Assembly: GCF_020215705.1 (NCBI RefSeq)
Contig: NZ_JAIWNB010000005.1
Coordinates: 1-64,000, forward strand
Direction: 5' to 3'
Length of the DNA: 64,000 nt
Origin: Nonomuraea aurantiaca
Lineage (GTDB): Bacteria; Actinomycetota; Actinomycetes; Streptosporangiales; Streptosporangiaceae
Below the pieces are notes generated by a model. The model did not search any database and was not told where the DNA came from. It saw nothing but the letters and a program-made list of their open reading frames with translations. Within the stretch, counting starts at the first letter, position 1. Each line of letters opens with the position of its first letter. Shown piece after piece: positions 7,244-17,841 of this stretch. The position numbers and the translations under genes were made by a program.

Positions 7244-8539
7244 TTAACGGCCTGACGGCTTCCCGCTATTCCCTACTTCTTCGGTGACCTGCGTCACGAC
7301 GCTCCAGCTGTGCGCCGGGACGACGGCCGGATCCGTCACACCGTGCCGCGGCTCGGCCGGGTCGGCACGGCCGATCGGGAAGTGGTGCGGCTGGTCGCCG
7401 AGGTTCAGCAGCGTGACGATCTCCGTCCCGTCGCCGCCGCCGTCGCGGGGGCGGGAGCGGAGGGCCACGGCCGTGTTGGTCAGGTGCTCGGCGGTGGTAC
7501 GGGCTCTGACCAGCCACGGGTGGCGCCTGCGCAGGCCGATGAGCCGCTGGTGCAGCCGGTAGACCTCCATCCCGTCCGGGGCGAGGCCACCGGGCGCCGC
7601 GGGGAACTCCGGCCTGATCGCGTCGTCCCCACCCACCCGCTCCTCCTTCAACCCACGGAACGCCTGCTCATCGCCGTAATAGACGCTCGGCAGGCCGCCG
7701 ACCGTGAAGAGCACGGCCAGGGCGTGGCCGAGGTGGAGGGGGTTCTCGAGCCGGGTGGCGAGCCTGGTGACGTCGTGGTTCCCGACGAAGGTGAGGGGGA
7801 CGAAGGTGTCCAGCAACCCGTCGTGGCGGTCGAGGGCCCAGGCCAGCTCGAAGAGGTTCCGGTCGTTGAGCGAGCTCCAGATGGCCTTCCACAGCTCGTA
7901 CTGGGTGACGGAGTCGAGCCCCGACTCGGCGACATATCCGGCATAGTCGCCGTGGATCACCTCGCCGCCGAACCATGCCTCCGGGTGCCGCGCCCGCACC
8001 CCGGGCAGGACCTCCCGCCAGAACGACGCCGGCACGGCATAGGCCGCGTCGAGCCGCCAGCCCGCCGCGCCGCGGTCGAGCCAGTGGTTCAGTACGGCGG
8101 CGACGTGGGCTCGCACGGCCGGTTCCACGTGGTCGAGCGCGACGAGCCCCGGATGCCCCTCGAACACCTCATAGCCGTCGGCCCCCTTCCTGAACCATCG
8201 CTCGTCCGCCTGGAACGACCGGCCGACGTGGTTGAACACGCCGTCGAGAATGATCCGGAGCCCGCGCCGCCGCGCCTCGGCGACAAGGGAGTCGAAGTCG
8301 GCGTCGTCGCCGAGACGGGGGTCGATCCTGAAGTGGTCGACGGTGTCATATCCGTGGGTCTCAGCGGCGAAGATCGGCCCGAGCTGCAGCCCCGAACAGC
8401 CCAGCTCCACGACATAGTCCAGCCACGCCTCGAGGTGGCGCAGCCGGTGCCGCACCTCCGCCTGGGCGGTGGCCGGCGCTCCGGTGAAGCCGAGCGGGTA
8501 GACCTGCCACCAGATCGCATGGTCAGTCCACGATGGCAC
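7244..8539 (-). CDS. GH13 alpha-amylase-family hydrolase
   Basis: This 431-residue cytosolic TIM-barrel enzyme has no signal peptide. The GH13 regions are all present: DGVFNHVG (region I), GWRLDAAY with the nucleophile Asp (II), GGEVIHGDY with the acid/base Glu (III) and FVGNHDVTR with the stabilising Asp (IV). The start WTDHAIWWQVYPLGFTGAP is typical of small intracellular maltodextrin- or trehalose-related GH13 enzymes. The likely role is hydrolysis or rearrangement of alpha-glucans; exact specificity is not readable. Its start overlaps the end of the upstream FUSC gene by 17 bp, so the two are co-transcribed. Confidence 0.9.
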   Translation of the reverse strand: MPSWTDHAIWWQVYPLGFTGAPATAQAEVRHRLRHLEAWLDYVVELGCSGLQLGPIFAAETHGYDTVDHFRIDPRLGDDADFDSLVAEARRRGLRIILDGVFNHVGRSFQADERWFRKGADGYEVFEGHPGLVALDHVEPAVRAHVAAVLNHWLDRGAAGWRLDAAYAVPASFWREVLPGVRARHPEAWFGGEVIHGDYAGYVAESGLDSVTQYELWKAIWSSLNDRNLFELAWALDRHDGLLDTFVPLTFVGNHDVTRLATRLENPLHLGHALAVLFTVGGLPSVYYGDEQAFRGLKEERVGGDDAIRPEFPAAPGGLAPDGMEVYRLHQRLIGLRRRHPWLVRARTTAEHLTNTAVALRSRPRDGGGDGTEIVTLLNLGDQPHHFPIGRADPAEPRHGVTDPAVVPAHSWSVVTQVTEEVGNSGKPSGR

Positions 8540-9719
8540 GAACGCTCCTCTCTCGGCGTACTGTCCAGGGTAGATAGCCGATCCCCAGAGCCAGCACGCA
8601 ACCTATGGCCGTGTCCGCCAGCCGGTACCCGATCGTGGCAGGCGCCACTCTTCCGCCGCCCTCCATGAGCAGCAGGACGAGCGGCGTCATGACGGTCGCG
8701 TACAGGGTGTACTGGCGGTCCTTGAGCACCGGCCTGACCGCGGCCAGTCCTGAGACGAGCAGCACGAACAGCCACGACGGCGGCACCCACAGCAGCACGG
8801 CGGACCCGGCCAGCACTCCGGCGGCGGTGCCGGCGGCCCGCTCGATCGCGCGCCGCAGCGCGCCCTCCAGCCGCCGCCTGACCACGATCACGACGGTCAC
8901 GGCGATCCAGGAGGCGTTCGGCTGCGGCCACACGAGGCCCATGACCTGGGCCGCGGCCAGGCAGGTGGTCAGGCGGATGGGGTACTGCCAGCCGCGCACG
9001 GTCCCGAGCGTCCGCCACCAGCGCTTCAGAAGCGCCCTGCTCGTGGGCTTGGGGCCCGTGGGCTTGGGGCCCGTGGGCTTGGGGCCCGTGGGCTTGGGGC
9101 CCGTGGGCTTGGGGCCCGTGGGCTTGGGGCCCGTGGGCTCGGGGCCCGTGGGCTCGGGGCCCGTCCGCTCGCCCTGTGGTGGTCGGGCGCCCATCGCGCC
9201 GACCAGGGCCGTGACCAGCAGGCCCCAGGTCGCCCCTTCGGCGATCAGTACGGCGGCGGCGACGGGAGCGGCGTCCTGGGCCAGGCCGGTCGAGATGACC
9301 ATGAAGACGATGAAGCGCGTGGTGTGCTCGGCCATGGGTCGGCTCATCCCGCCCACCACCGCCGCCATGGCCGCGACGAGCACGACGGTGACCGCCGTGA
9401 TCCAGCCATGCCCACCGGCGACGGCCCCGATGAGCCCCGCCGCGGCTGTGACCGCCACCGCGGCCCCTCCGCGCACCGCCGCGGACCCTCCGCGCGCCAC
9501 CGCCTGGCCTGCGCGCACCAGCCCATCAGCCAAGGACCCGCCCCTGGCTGGTGCGGCGACTCCGTCGGCGCCGGTCGTGCCCACGGAGACTCCGCTCACG
9601 GCGAGGGCCCCGATGGCGGCCAGCGCGCCAAGGGCGGGATGTCCGGCGGCGACGCCCCACGCGACCGGGCCGGCGAGCCCCAGCGCGGCGGCGATCATAC
9701 GTCGCGTCTCGATCCCCAC
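8523..9719 (-). CDS. FUSC-family integral membrane protein
   Basis: This 398-residue protein has two hydrophobic halves, each with about five to six predicted helices, separated by a cytosolic linker. The second half (PIRLTTCLAAAQVMGLVWP.. to ..LADTAIGCVLALGIGYLPW) matches the FUSC/aromatic-acid-exporter pattern, ending in a short basic tail. The linker, residues about 186-225, consists of eight tandem TGPxP pentapeptides encoded by a 15-bp repeat. FUSC proteins are linked to export of aromatic acids or phenolics. The transported substrate is unknown. A MarR regulator is divergent, a usual arrangement for exporters of weak acids. Confidence 0.8.
   Translation of the reverse strand: MGIETRRMIAAALGLAGPVAWGVAAGHPALGALAAIGALAVSGVSVGTTGADGVAAPARGGSLADGLVRAGQAVARGGSAAVRGGAAVAVTAAAGLIGAVAGGHGWITAVTVVLVAAMAAVVGGMSRPMAEHTTRFIVFMVISTGLAQDAAPVAAAVLIAEGATWGLLVTALVGAMGARPPQGERTGPEPTGPEPTGPKPTGPKPTGPKPTGPKPTGPKPTGPKPTSRALLKRWWRTLGTVRGWQYPIRLTTCLAAAQVMGLVWPQPNASWIAVTVVIVVRRRLEGALRRAIERAAGTAAGVLAGSAVLLWVPPSWLFVLLVSGLAAVRPVLKDRQYTLYATVMTPLVLLLMEGGGRVAPATIGYRLADTAIGCVLALGIGYLPWTVRRERSVRAIVD
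9043..9162. repeat. 15-bp minisatellite, 8 copies, in the FUSC gene
   Basis: Eight uninterrupted copies of GTGGGCTTGGGGCCC; the last two read GTGGGCTCGGGGCCC. On the coding strand they give (TGPKP)6 and (TGPEP)2. The unit is 15 bp, so copy changes keep the frame. Confidence 0.95.
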
Positions 9720-9756
9720 GTCGGCACCTCCCGACGCGGGAGCCTAGCACTATCTA

Positions 9757-9769
9757 TACGCATTGCGTA
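9757..9769. promoter_or_regulatory. candidate MarR operator
   Basis: TACGCA-T-TGCGTA is a perfect odd palindrome in the 110-bp space between the divergent FUSC and MarR genes, 38 bp upstream of the FUSC start. Position and symmetry fit a MarR-dimer site controlling both directions. Confidence 0.5.
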
Positions 9770-9829
9770 GTAAATAACGGGTGAACACCAAGCACAGCCA
9801 GACAATTAGTAAGTGCTACCGTAATAATC

Positions 9830-10348
9830 ATGGACGACGAGGAACTACGAGCCACGGCCGTCTCACTCCGCCGCGCAGCCGTCGGCCTGGCCCGGCGCCT
9901 GCGCGAGGAGCGCCCCGCACACGGCCTGGGCGCCCTGGCCCTCTCGCTGCTGGGCCACCTGCACCGACGAGGCGCCATGACCGCCGGAGAGCTGGCATCG
10001 GCCGAACACCTGCAACCGCAGTCGGTCACCCGGGTCCTCGCCGCACTGGACGAGCAGGGTCTGATCCGCCGCTCCCGCGACGAGGACGACCGCCGCCGGC
10101 ACCACATCGTCCTGACCGAACGCGGCACCGCGATGCTCACCGAGCAGGCCGGCACCACGGACGTGTGGCTGGCCCAGAGCATGGCCCAGCGGCTCACCCC
10201 GGCGGAGTGCCGCATCCTGGCCGTGGCCGCCGACCTGCTCGACCAACTGCACGCCCCTCCCGCCCGGTCAGACCAGCTCCGCGCCCCTATCGCCCGGTCA
10301 GACCAGCTGCCCGCCTCTACCGCCCGACCCAATGAAGAGGACTCTTAG
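9830..10348 (+). CDS. MarR-family transcriptional regulator
   Basis: This 172-residue winged-helix regulator has recognition segment LQPQSVTRVLAALDEQGLI and wing SRDEDDRRRHHIVLTERG. The last 35 residues are an extra tail with two copies of (A/P)xARSDQL, encoded by an imperfect 30-bp direct repeat between about 10250 and 10328. It is divergent from the FUSC/GH13 operon, which it probably represses until a phenolic ligand binds. Its stop codon overlaps the end of the convergent AraC gene by 4 bp. Confidence 0.88.
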   Translation: MDDEELRATAVSLRRAAVGLARRLREERPAHGLGALALSLLGHLHRRGAMTAGELASAEHLQPQSVTRVLAALDEQGLIRRSRDEDDRRRHHIVLTERGTAMLTEQAGTTDVWLAQSMAQRLTPAECRILAVAADLLDQLHAPPARSDQLRAPIARSDQLPASTARPNEEDS

Positions 10349-11181
10349 CGGACGTGAGGATCAGGGGCCTGGCCTCTGCGCCGGGCGTAGGCCGCGGGTG
10401 GCATGCCGACCGCGGCGGTGAAGTCGCGGGTCAGGTGCGCCTGGTCGGTGTAGCCGAGTTCGGTGGCCAGCGTGGCGAGATCGAGGCCCTGGTAGACCCG
10501 CTCCGCGGCCTCGTGCAGCCGGAAACGGCGGATCACCCACTTGGGGCCGATACCGACATAGTCGCGGAACAACCGCTGCAGCGAGCGCACCGACCGCCCC
10601 GAGCGGGCAGCCAGCTCGTCGACCCTGGTCATGGACACGTCATCCTCCACCAGCGCCACCAGCGCCGCGACCTCCTCGGCCAGCGGATCCGGCTCCGGCC
10701 CCACACCCAGCAGGAACGTCTCGATGAGCGCGATGGCGGCCCGGGGATCGGGCTCCGCCAGGACCCGCTCGACCAACGTCGCGCCCGCCGCGCCGTACAT
10801 CTCGCCGATCTCCACGAAACGCCCGGTCAGCTCGGAAACCGGGCCGCCGAGGAACGGCCGGAAGCCGCCGGGGCGGAAGCGCGTGCCGAGCGCCCGGCCG
10901 CTGCCTCGCATCGTGTAAGAGAACCCGCCCTTGATCACTCCCGCGATCTGGTGGAAGTCCTGAGTGATGGTCATGTTCACGGTGGGATGGGAGACGATGC
11001 GCTGTTCGTACGGCTCGGCGAGGTCGGTCCAGGTGACGACCCAGAAGTGCTCCACATAAGCCGAAATTTCGGGCGATGGTGCTTGGCGGGCGAAATTGAA
11101 GGCTTTAAGTCCCGCGTACGGGTCGACCCAGCCGCGCTGTCGCGTTTCTACAAGCCGCGCCTGCGATAGGCGGGGCACCAT
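10345..11181 (-). CDS. AraC-family transcriptional regulator
   Basis: From the ATG at 11179-11181 the product is 278 residues. The N-terminal part contains SAYVEHFWVVTW and a GTRFRPGG ligand-domain motif. The C-terminal part has the two HTH motifs (ELAARSGRSVRSLQRLFRDYVG and LATLATELGYTDQAHLTRDF), the DUF6597/HTH_18 layout. Longer readings to 11373 run through the divergent gene. There is no Shine-Dalgarno, so the transcript is probably leaderless or nearly so. The start overlaps the divergent start within a CATG. Confidence 0.85.
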   Translation of the reverse strand: MVPRLSQARLVETRQRGWVDPYAGLKAFNFARQAPSPEISAYVEHFWVVTWTDLAEPYEQRIVSHPTVNMTITQDFHQIAGVIKGGFSYTMRGSGRALGTRFRPGGFRPFLGGPVSELTGRFVEIGEMYGAAGATLVERVLAEPDPRAAIALIETFLLGVGPEPDPLAEEVAALVALVEDDVSMTRVDELAARSGRSVRSLQRLFRDYVGIGPKWVIRRFRLHEAAERVYQGLDLATLATELGYTDQAHLTRDFTAAVGMPPAAYARRRGQAPDPHVR

Positions 11182-11731
11182 GGCTGTCATGGACGACATG
11201 ATGCCGCTGATGACGCGTGCCACCGAACGTACCTCGGGATTGGTGGGCACGGTGCGACAGGAACAGTTCGGGTCGCCGACGCCGTGCGCGAAGTTCGACG
11301 TCAAGGAGTTGATCAACCACCTGGAGTGGGTGGCGGAGATGTTCGAGTCGCTGGGGCGCAAGGGGCCACGCATCGAGCAGGGGCCTTACGCGGGCGGCTT
11401 CCCCGAGCGCGCCGAGCGCACGCTCGCCGCCTGGTCGCGGCGCGAGGCGTGGGAGGGGTCCAGCCCCGACATGGGCCTGCCGATGACCGCGCTGGCCCAC
11501 ATGTACCTCGTCGACCTGGTCGTGCACGGCTGGGACCTGGCCAGGGCCACCGGTCAGCAGTATGAGCCGGAGCCCGAGGCCGTCTCGCGGGCGCTGGACT
11601 TCACCGACCGGATGGTGGAGATGGGCAGGCAGCGCGGCGCCTTCGGGCCGCCGGTGACGGTGCCGGACGACGCCCCGGCTTTCGACCGCCTGCTCGGCCT
11701 CATCGGCCGAGATCCGACCTGGACACCGTGA
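11180..11731 (+). CDS. TIGR03086-family DinB-fold protein
   Basis: A 183-residue protein starting at ATG 11180 (an in-frame ATG at 11189 is possible). The fold is the DinB/maleylpyruvate-isomerase type. A His-containing helix in KELINHLEWVAEM and HGWDLARATG near residue 120 are the usual metal-binding landmarks, and the C-terminal FGPPVTVPDDAPAFDRLLGL is typical of TIGR03086. Members are thought to be mycothiol-related thiol transferases, but few have been tested. It is divergent from the AraC gene with a 2-bp overlap of start codons. Confidence 0.82.
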   Translation: MAVMDDMMPLMTRATERTSGLVGTVRQEQFGSPTPCAKFDVKELINHLEWVAEMFESLGRKGPRIEQGPYAGGFPERAERTLAAWSRREAWEGSSPDMGLPMTALAHMYLVDLVVHGWDLARATGQQYEPEPEAVSRALDFTDRMVEMGRQRGAFGPPVTVPDDAPAFDRLLGLIGRDPTWTP

Positions 11732-11780
11732 TCCGCGTTTAGCCGGGGGTCTGCAGGGCCTGCGGTTAGCCGGGGGCCCG

Positions 11781-11816
11781 CGGTTGGTCGAGGGCCTGCG
11801 GTTGGTCGAGGGCCTG
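11781..11816. repeat. two tandem 18-bp repeats in an intergenic space
   Basis: CGGTTGGTCGAGGGCCTG occurs twice head to tail. Just upstream, two copies of TAGCCGGGGG-type sequence (around 11750 and 11768) belong to the same degenerate array. It lies between the TIGR03086 gene and the convergent Fic gene. Confidence 0.8.
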
Positions 11817-11838
11817 CGGCCTGATCGGACCGGCCGCG

Positions 11839-13002
11839 CTACGCGTTCGCGCGATAGGGGTCGCGCAGCGGGGTGACGCGTTCGGCGAAGTCGGCCTTGA
11901 TCCTGGCCATGCGCGGGCCGGGGGCGTAGAAGCGGCCCTTGGTCTCGCCGTACGGCTGGAGCCAGCCCTTGGCGGCGAGGTCGCGCAGGTCGCGGGCGGC
12001 CTGGCCCTGACTGAGCCCTTCGTCGGCCTGATAGCGGCTCCTGCGCAGGCGCCTGTTGACGAACACCTCGTAGAGGGCGGAGACGGTCCGGCTGTTGAGA
12101 CCATCGGCGTCGACCTGCTCCTCCAGCAGCACCCAGATCTCCCCGGCCTCGCCGAGACGCTGGAGAACCCGCTGGGCCTGCATGTGGTGCGCCTTCAAGC
12201 AGAAGCGCACCCACGGCAACGTGTCCCCGTGAGGGCTCCATCGCCGCCCGCCGACCTGGCCGAGCACGTCGTAGTAGTCGATGGTGGTGCGCTGCTGGCC
12301 GAGCCACTCCTCGATGGAGGAGAACTCCGGCAGCGTGATCTGGTCCCGGCCCAGGACGAGCGTCTGCAACGCGCGGGACATCCGGCCGTTGCCGTCACGC
12401 CAGGGGTGGATCTTGACCAGGTTGAAGTGGGCCATGGCCGCGCGGACATAGCTGGGGCAATCCTGGTCACCGTCATTGAGCCACGCGACCAACTCGTCCA
12501 TCGCCACTGGGACCAGGTCGGCGTCGGGGCCTTCATAGACCACCTCGCCCGACTCGGAATCCCGGATGTAGATCCCGCCCGGCCGTATCACGCCTGGTGT
12601 CTTGTTGCGATGGTGGCCGATCATCATGAAGTTGAGCGCGTTGAGCACGCCCACGTCGTATCGGAACACCGGCGCCCGCGACAACGCCTGGATATAGGTC
12701 AGCGCCTGCTGGTAGCCCGCGATCTCCCGCGTCACCGAAGCCGACGTCTCCAGTGGCTCCTCCCCCGCCATGATCGACTCGATGTCCTCGACGCTGGCCC
12801 GGTAGCCCTCGATCGAGTTGGACCCCTGGATCGCTCGCGCTCGCAACTGCCTGCGCAACTGCCCGTCCCAGCGATGCGTCTCGGCCAGGCGGTATTTCAG
12901 CTCGCGCCGCATGTCCTCGATCTCCGCGAGCGCGGCCTTGTCGGCGGCTTCCAGCGCGGGCGTGCCGTACAGCATGGGCCCAGAAAAGCATGCACGAATC
13001 AT
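11839..13002 (-). CDS. Fic/DOC-domain AMP-transferase
   Basis: A 387-residue Fic protein. The active-site motif IHPWRDGNGRMSR is near residue 195, with catalytic His and the anion-binding GNGR. Near residue 58 the segment GSNSIEG fits the (S/T)xxxE(G/N) inhibitory helix of class II Fic enzymes, so it is probably autoinhibited in cis. An N-terminal Fic_N region and a C-terminal winged-helix-like part (about 300-387, SQGQAARDLRDLAAKGWL) complete the usual domain set. It should AMPylate a hydroxyl on a target protein. The start is uncertain: ATG 13002 and ATG 12975 both lack a clear ribosome site. Confidence 0.9.
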   Translation of the reverse strand: MIRACFSGPMLYGTPALEAADKAALAEIEDMRRELKYRLAETHRWDGQLRRQLRARAIQGSNSIEGYRASVEDIESIMAGEEPLETSASVTREIAGYQQALTYIQALSRAPVFRYDVGVLNALNFMMIGHHRNKTPGVIRPGGIYIRDSESGEVVYEGPDADLVPVAMDELVAWLNDGDQDCPSYVRAAMAHFNLVKIHPWRDGNGRMSRALQTLVLGRDQITLPEFSSIEEWLGQQRTTIDYYDVLGQVGGRRWSPHGDTLPWVRFCLKAHHMQAQRVLQRLGEAGEIWVLLEEQVDADGLNSRTVSALYEVFVNRRLRRSRYQADEGLSQGQAARDLRDLAAKGWLQPYGETKGRFYAPGPRMARIKADFAERVTPLRDPYRANA

Positions 13003-13041
13003 TCAGTCAAACGAACGGATAATTCGTCCAAATAGCCAAAA

Positions 13042-13069
13042 GCCCCGCCGTACCGAAGTACGACGGGGC
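13042..13069 (-). terminator. intrinsic terminator of lon
   Basis: On the minus strand GCCCCGTCGTAC-TTCG-GTACGGCGGGGC, a 12-bp stem with one mismatch and a stable TTCG loop, is followed by TTTT. It lies 14 bp past the lon stop codon. Confidence 0.92.
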
Positions 13070-13083
13070 AAACGGGTGAGAGG

Positions 13084-15444
<2,361 letters not shown>

Positions 15445-15458
15445 ACGAACTCCAAAGG

Positions 15459-15479
15459 GTTGAGTTATATGGACTCAAG
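15459..15479. promoter_or_regulatory. HAIR element (HspR operator) upstream of lon
   Basis: On the minus strand CTTGAGT-N7-ACTCAAC differs at one position from the HspR consensus CTTGAGT-N7-ACTCAAG. The spacer contains TATA, so the site overlaps the likely -10 region and lies 15-35 bp before the lon ATG. Confidence 0.85.
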
Positions 15480-15613
15480 TCATTAGAGCCCCTCATTGTT
15501 CCCAGGCTTGCCGATGTTCGCTCACGGCGATCGTAATTATGTAAGTCACCCCTACCTGAGTATGACGACCCAGGGTTGATGCCCGCCCATCCACGCCCCC
15601 GTAGGGTGGTCGC

Positions 15614-16867
15614 GTGTTCTCGGCAGTCGTGCGGCCCTTCGCGCTGGCGCTGTATCAGGGCGACGCCGATCCGCCGTCGCCCAGGTCGCAGCGGCAGCGC
15701 CTCCGGCTGCCCCTCGTCGGCGTCATCGATCTGGTGCCGATCGCCGGCATCGTCCTGGCCCTGATCCTTTACGGCACCACGCTGTCCCAGCTGATGGACT
15801 GGAACAGCACCGGCACCCGGCAGATGTCCGAGCCGCTGCTCTATTTCACCGCCGCGGCCATCTCCCTGCCGGTGACGATGCGCGACCGATGGCCGCTGGC
15901 GGCCTGGCGGGCGACCATGGTCATGCTGCCGGTCGTCCTCTGGGTGATCCGGGGGGTCGGCACGAGCTATCCGCCCTACATGCTCGGGCTGGCGGTGATG
16001 TACCCGTTGGTGACCTATTCGGTCGCCGTGCGCTGCGACCGCCGGATCACCGTCGCCGTGTGGGTGATCAGCTTCCTGACCGGGTGGATCATCGACCCCA
16101 ACTCGCTCTACCTCGTCACGATCATGGTGACGGTCGCCGCCCTGTACGGCTACAACGTGCGCGTCCGCCGCAACGCCACGGCCAGGCTCGCGGAGGAGGA
16201 GCGGCGCTCGCGGCTGGCCGAAGGCGCGCAGGCCGTGCTCGAAGAGCGCGCCAGGATCGCGCGGGAGCTGCACGACGTGGTCGCCCACCACATGTCGGTG
16301 ATCGCCATCCAGGCCGAGGCGGTGCCGCTCAAGGCGGCCGGCGATCCCGCGCGGCTGGAGGCGGGCCTGGCCGAGATCCGCGGCCTGTCCCTGGAGGCCA
16401 TCGCCGAGCTGCGCCAGGTGCTCGGCGTGCTGCGCGACCAGGACGGCCGCACCGACACCGCGCCGCAGCCCGGCCTCGACCGGCTGGACGAGCTCGTGTC
16501 CAACGCCCGCGCCGCCGGTCTCACCGTGGGGGTCGAGCTGCCGAAGGAGCCGCTCGGGGCGCTGCCGCCCGCCGTCGGGCTTTCCGCGTACCGGATCGTG
16601 CAGGAGTCGCTGAGCAACGCGATGCGCCACGCACCCGGCGCCACGGTCACGGTCGCCGTCGCGCTCGACGACGACGCCTTACGGCTCCACGTCACCAACG
16701 GCGCCGGCGCCGCGCCCGGCGGCCCGGAAGGGACCGGTCAAGGGCTGGTGGGCATGCGGGAAAGAGCGGCGCTGCTCGGCGGCACGTTGGAGGCGGGACC
16801 GATCGAGGGAGGCGGTTTCCAGGTGGCCGCGACGTTACCGATCGCCGGGGCGGAGGAGACGGCGTGA
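15614..16867 (+). CDS. DesK/NarX-type sensor histidine kinase
   Basis: A 417-residue membrane kinase starting at GTG 15614. The N-terminal 190 residues hold about four to five transmembrane helices and no extracellular domain, so it likely senses the membrane. A HisKA_3 dimerisation domain follows, with ARIARELHDVVAHHMSVI (phospho-His near residue 220), then a HATPase_c domain with YRIVQESLSNAMRHAP and GQGLVGMRERAALLGG. It overlaps the response regulator start by 4 bp, forming a cognate pair. It is divergent from lon. The signal is unknown. Confidence 0.93.
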   Translation: MFSAVVRPFALALYQGDADPPSPRSQRQRLRLPLVGVIDLVPIAGIVLALILYGTTLSQLMDWNSTGTRQMSEPLLYFTAAAISLPVTMRDRWPLAAWRATMVMLPVVLWVIRGVGTSYPPYMLGLAVMYPLVTYSVAVRCDRRITVAVWVISFLTGWIIDPNSLYLVTIMVTVAALYGYNVRVRRNATARLAEEERRSRLAEGAQAVLEERARIARELHDVVAHHMSVIAIQAEAVPLKAAGDPARLEAGLAEIRGLSLEAIAELRQVLGVLRDQDGRTDTAPQPGLDRLDELVSNARAAGLTVGVELPKEPLGALPPAVGLSAYRIVQESLSNAMRHAPGATVTVAVALDDDALRLHVTNGAGAAPGGPEGTGQGLVGMRERAALLGGTLEAGPIEGGGFQVAATLPIAGAEETA

Positions 16868-17520
16868 TCCGGGTGCTGATCGCGGACGACCAGGGAATGG
16901 TGCGCACCGGGTTCACGGTGTTCCTGAGCGCGCAGGACGACATCGAAGTGGTGGGCGAGGCGGCCAACGGCGAGGAGGCAGTGCGACGGGCGGCCGAGCT
17001 GCGGCCCGATGTGGTGCTCATGGACGTACGCATGCCGGTCATGGACGGGCTGGCGGCGACCAGGCGGCTCCTGTCGTCGGGCGACGGCCCGAAGGTCCTC
17101 ATCCTGACCACCTTCGACCTCGACGACTACGTCTATGAGGCGCTGCGGGCGGGGGCGAGCGGGTTCCTGCTCAAGGACGCCTCGGCCGTCCAGCTGGCCG
17201 AGGCCGTGCGGGTCGTCGCGGCGGGCGACGCCCTCATCGCCCCGGCGGTCACCAAGCGGCTGATCCACGAGTTCGCCCGGCTGGGCGCGCCCCGGGCGCC
17301 GACGGTCCGGCGACTGGCGGAGCTGACGGAGCGTGAGACGGAGGTGCTCGCGCTGGTCGCGCAGGCGATGTCCAACCAGGAGATCGCGGAGAAGCTGGTG
17401 GTGGCGGAGCAGACGGTAAAGACGCATGTGGGGCGGGTGCTGATGAAACTGGGGCTGCGCGACAGGGCACAGGCGATCGTCTACGCGTACGAAACGGGAC
17501 TGGTACGCCCGGGCGACTGA
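16864..17520 (+). CDS. NarL/FixJ-family response regulator
   Basis: The GTG at 16864 lies inside the GTGA overlap with the kinase stop. The 218-residue product has a receiver domain (IADDQGMVRTG acidic pair, phospho-Asp in VVLMDVRMP near 54, conserved Lys in GFLLKDAS). It also has a LuxR-type HTH (LTERETEVLALVAQAMSNQE and VAEQTVKTHVGRVLMKLG). It should be phosphorylated by the upstream kinase and bind DNA as a dimer. Target genes are unknown. Confidence 0.95.
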   Translation: MIRVLIADDQGMVRTGFTVFLSAQDDIEVVGEAANGEEAVRRAAELRPDVVLMDVRMPVMDGLAATRRLLSSGDGPKVLILTTFDLDDYVYEALRAGASGFLLKDASAVQLAEAVRVVAAGDALIAPAVTKRLIHEFARLGAPRAPTVRRLAELTERETEVLALVAQAMSNQEIAEKLVVAEQTVKTHVGRVLMKLGLRDRAQAIVYAYETGLVRPGD

Positions 17521-17841
17521 CCGCGTACGCGACGAGCGAAGTGACCCGTGAGCTCTGCGGGACTGGATGCGGAGGAACGCGGGGCTCCCTGAGGAAGGTG
17601 ACGCGCTCTGGCGGCTTTTGTTGCATTCCCGCATCGGGCATGCGCCGGTCCGGAAAACAGAGCCTAAACCCGCGTTAACTCACACGCATATCAACGGAAT
17701 GCGTTTCACCTGTGAGAAGTTCCAAAACCGACCCGCCTCCGAAGAGTTGTTTGTCCAGCACGCCGTACGCGTGCTGGACAACTTCGGGACGGCTAGACCA
17801 GGGGATACGGCTTACCGAGTCACCCGACGAAGGGAATCGAC
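17521..17841 (+). other. 320-bp intergenic region with one strong inverted repeat
   Basis: No gene is supported here. The right third is AT-richer than the surroundings and carries the inverted repeat listed separately. A GGAAAAC...CGTTAA pattern around 17653-17680 resembles ECF-sigma promoters only loosely. Confidence 0.5.
17751..17781. promoter_or_regulatory. 13-bp inverted repeat upstream of a small secreted protein
   Basis: TTGTCCAGCACGC (17751-17763) and GCGTGCTGGACAA (17769-17781) are perfect complements around CGTAC. It ends 60 bp before the start codon of the 110-aa protein. It could be a 5'-UTR hairpin or an operator; it is too close to a downstream gene and lacks a T-run to be an obvious terminator. 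Confidence 0.6.

Noticed and set aside
9043..9162. CRISPR-like array
   Set aside because: Units are contiguous 15-mers with no spacers, inside and in frame with a membrane protein gene.
15889..16860. long plus-strand frame fused upstream of the NarL regulator
   Set aside because: It is an out-of-frame reading of the histidine kinase gene. The regulator proper begins at GTG 16864 in the kinase stop overlap.
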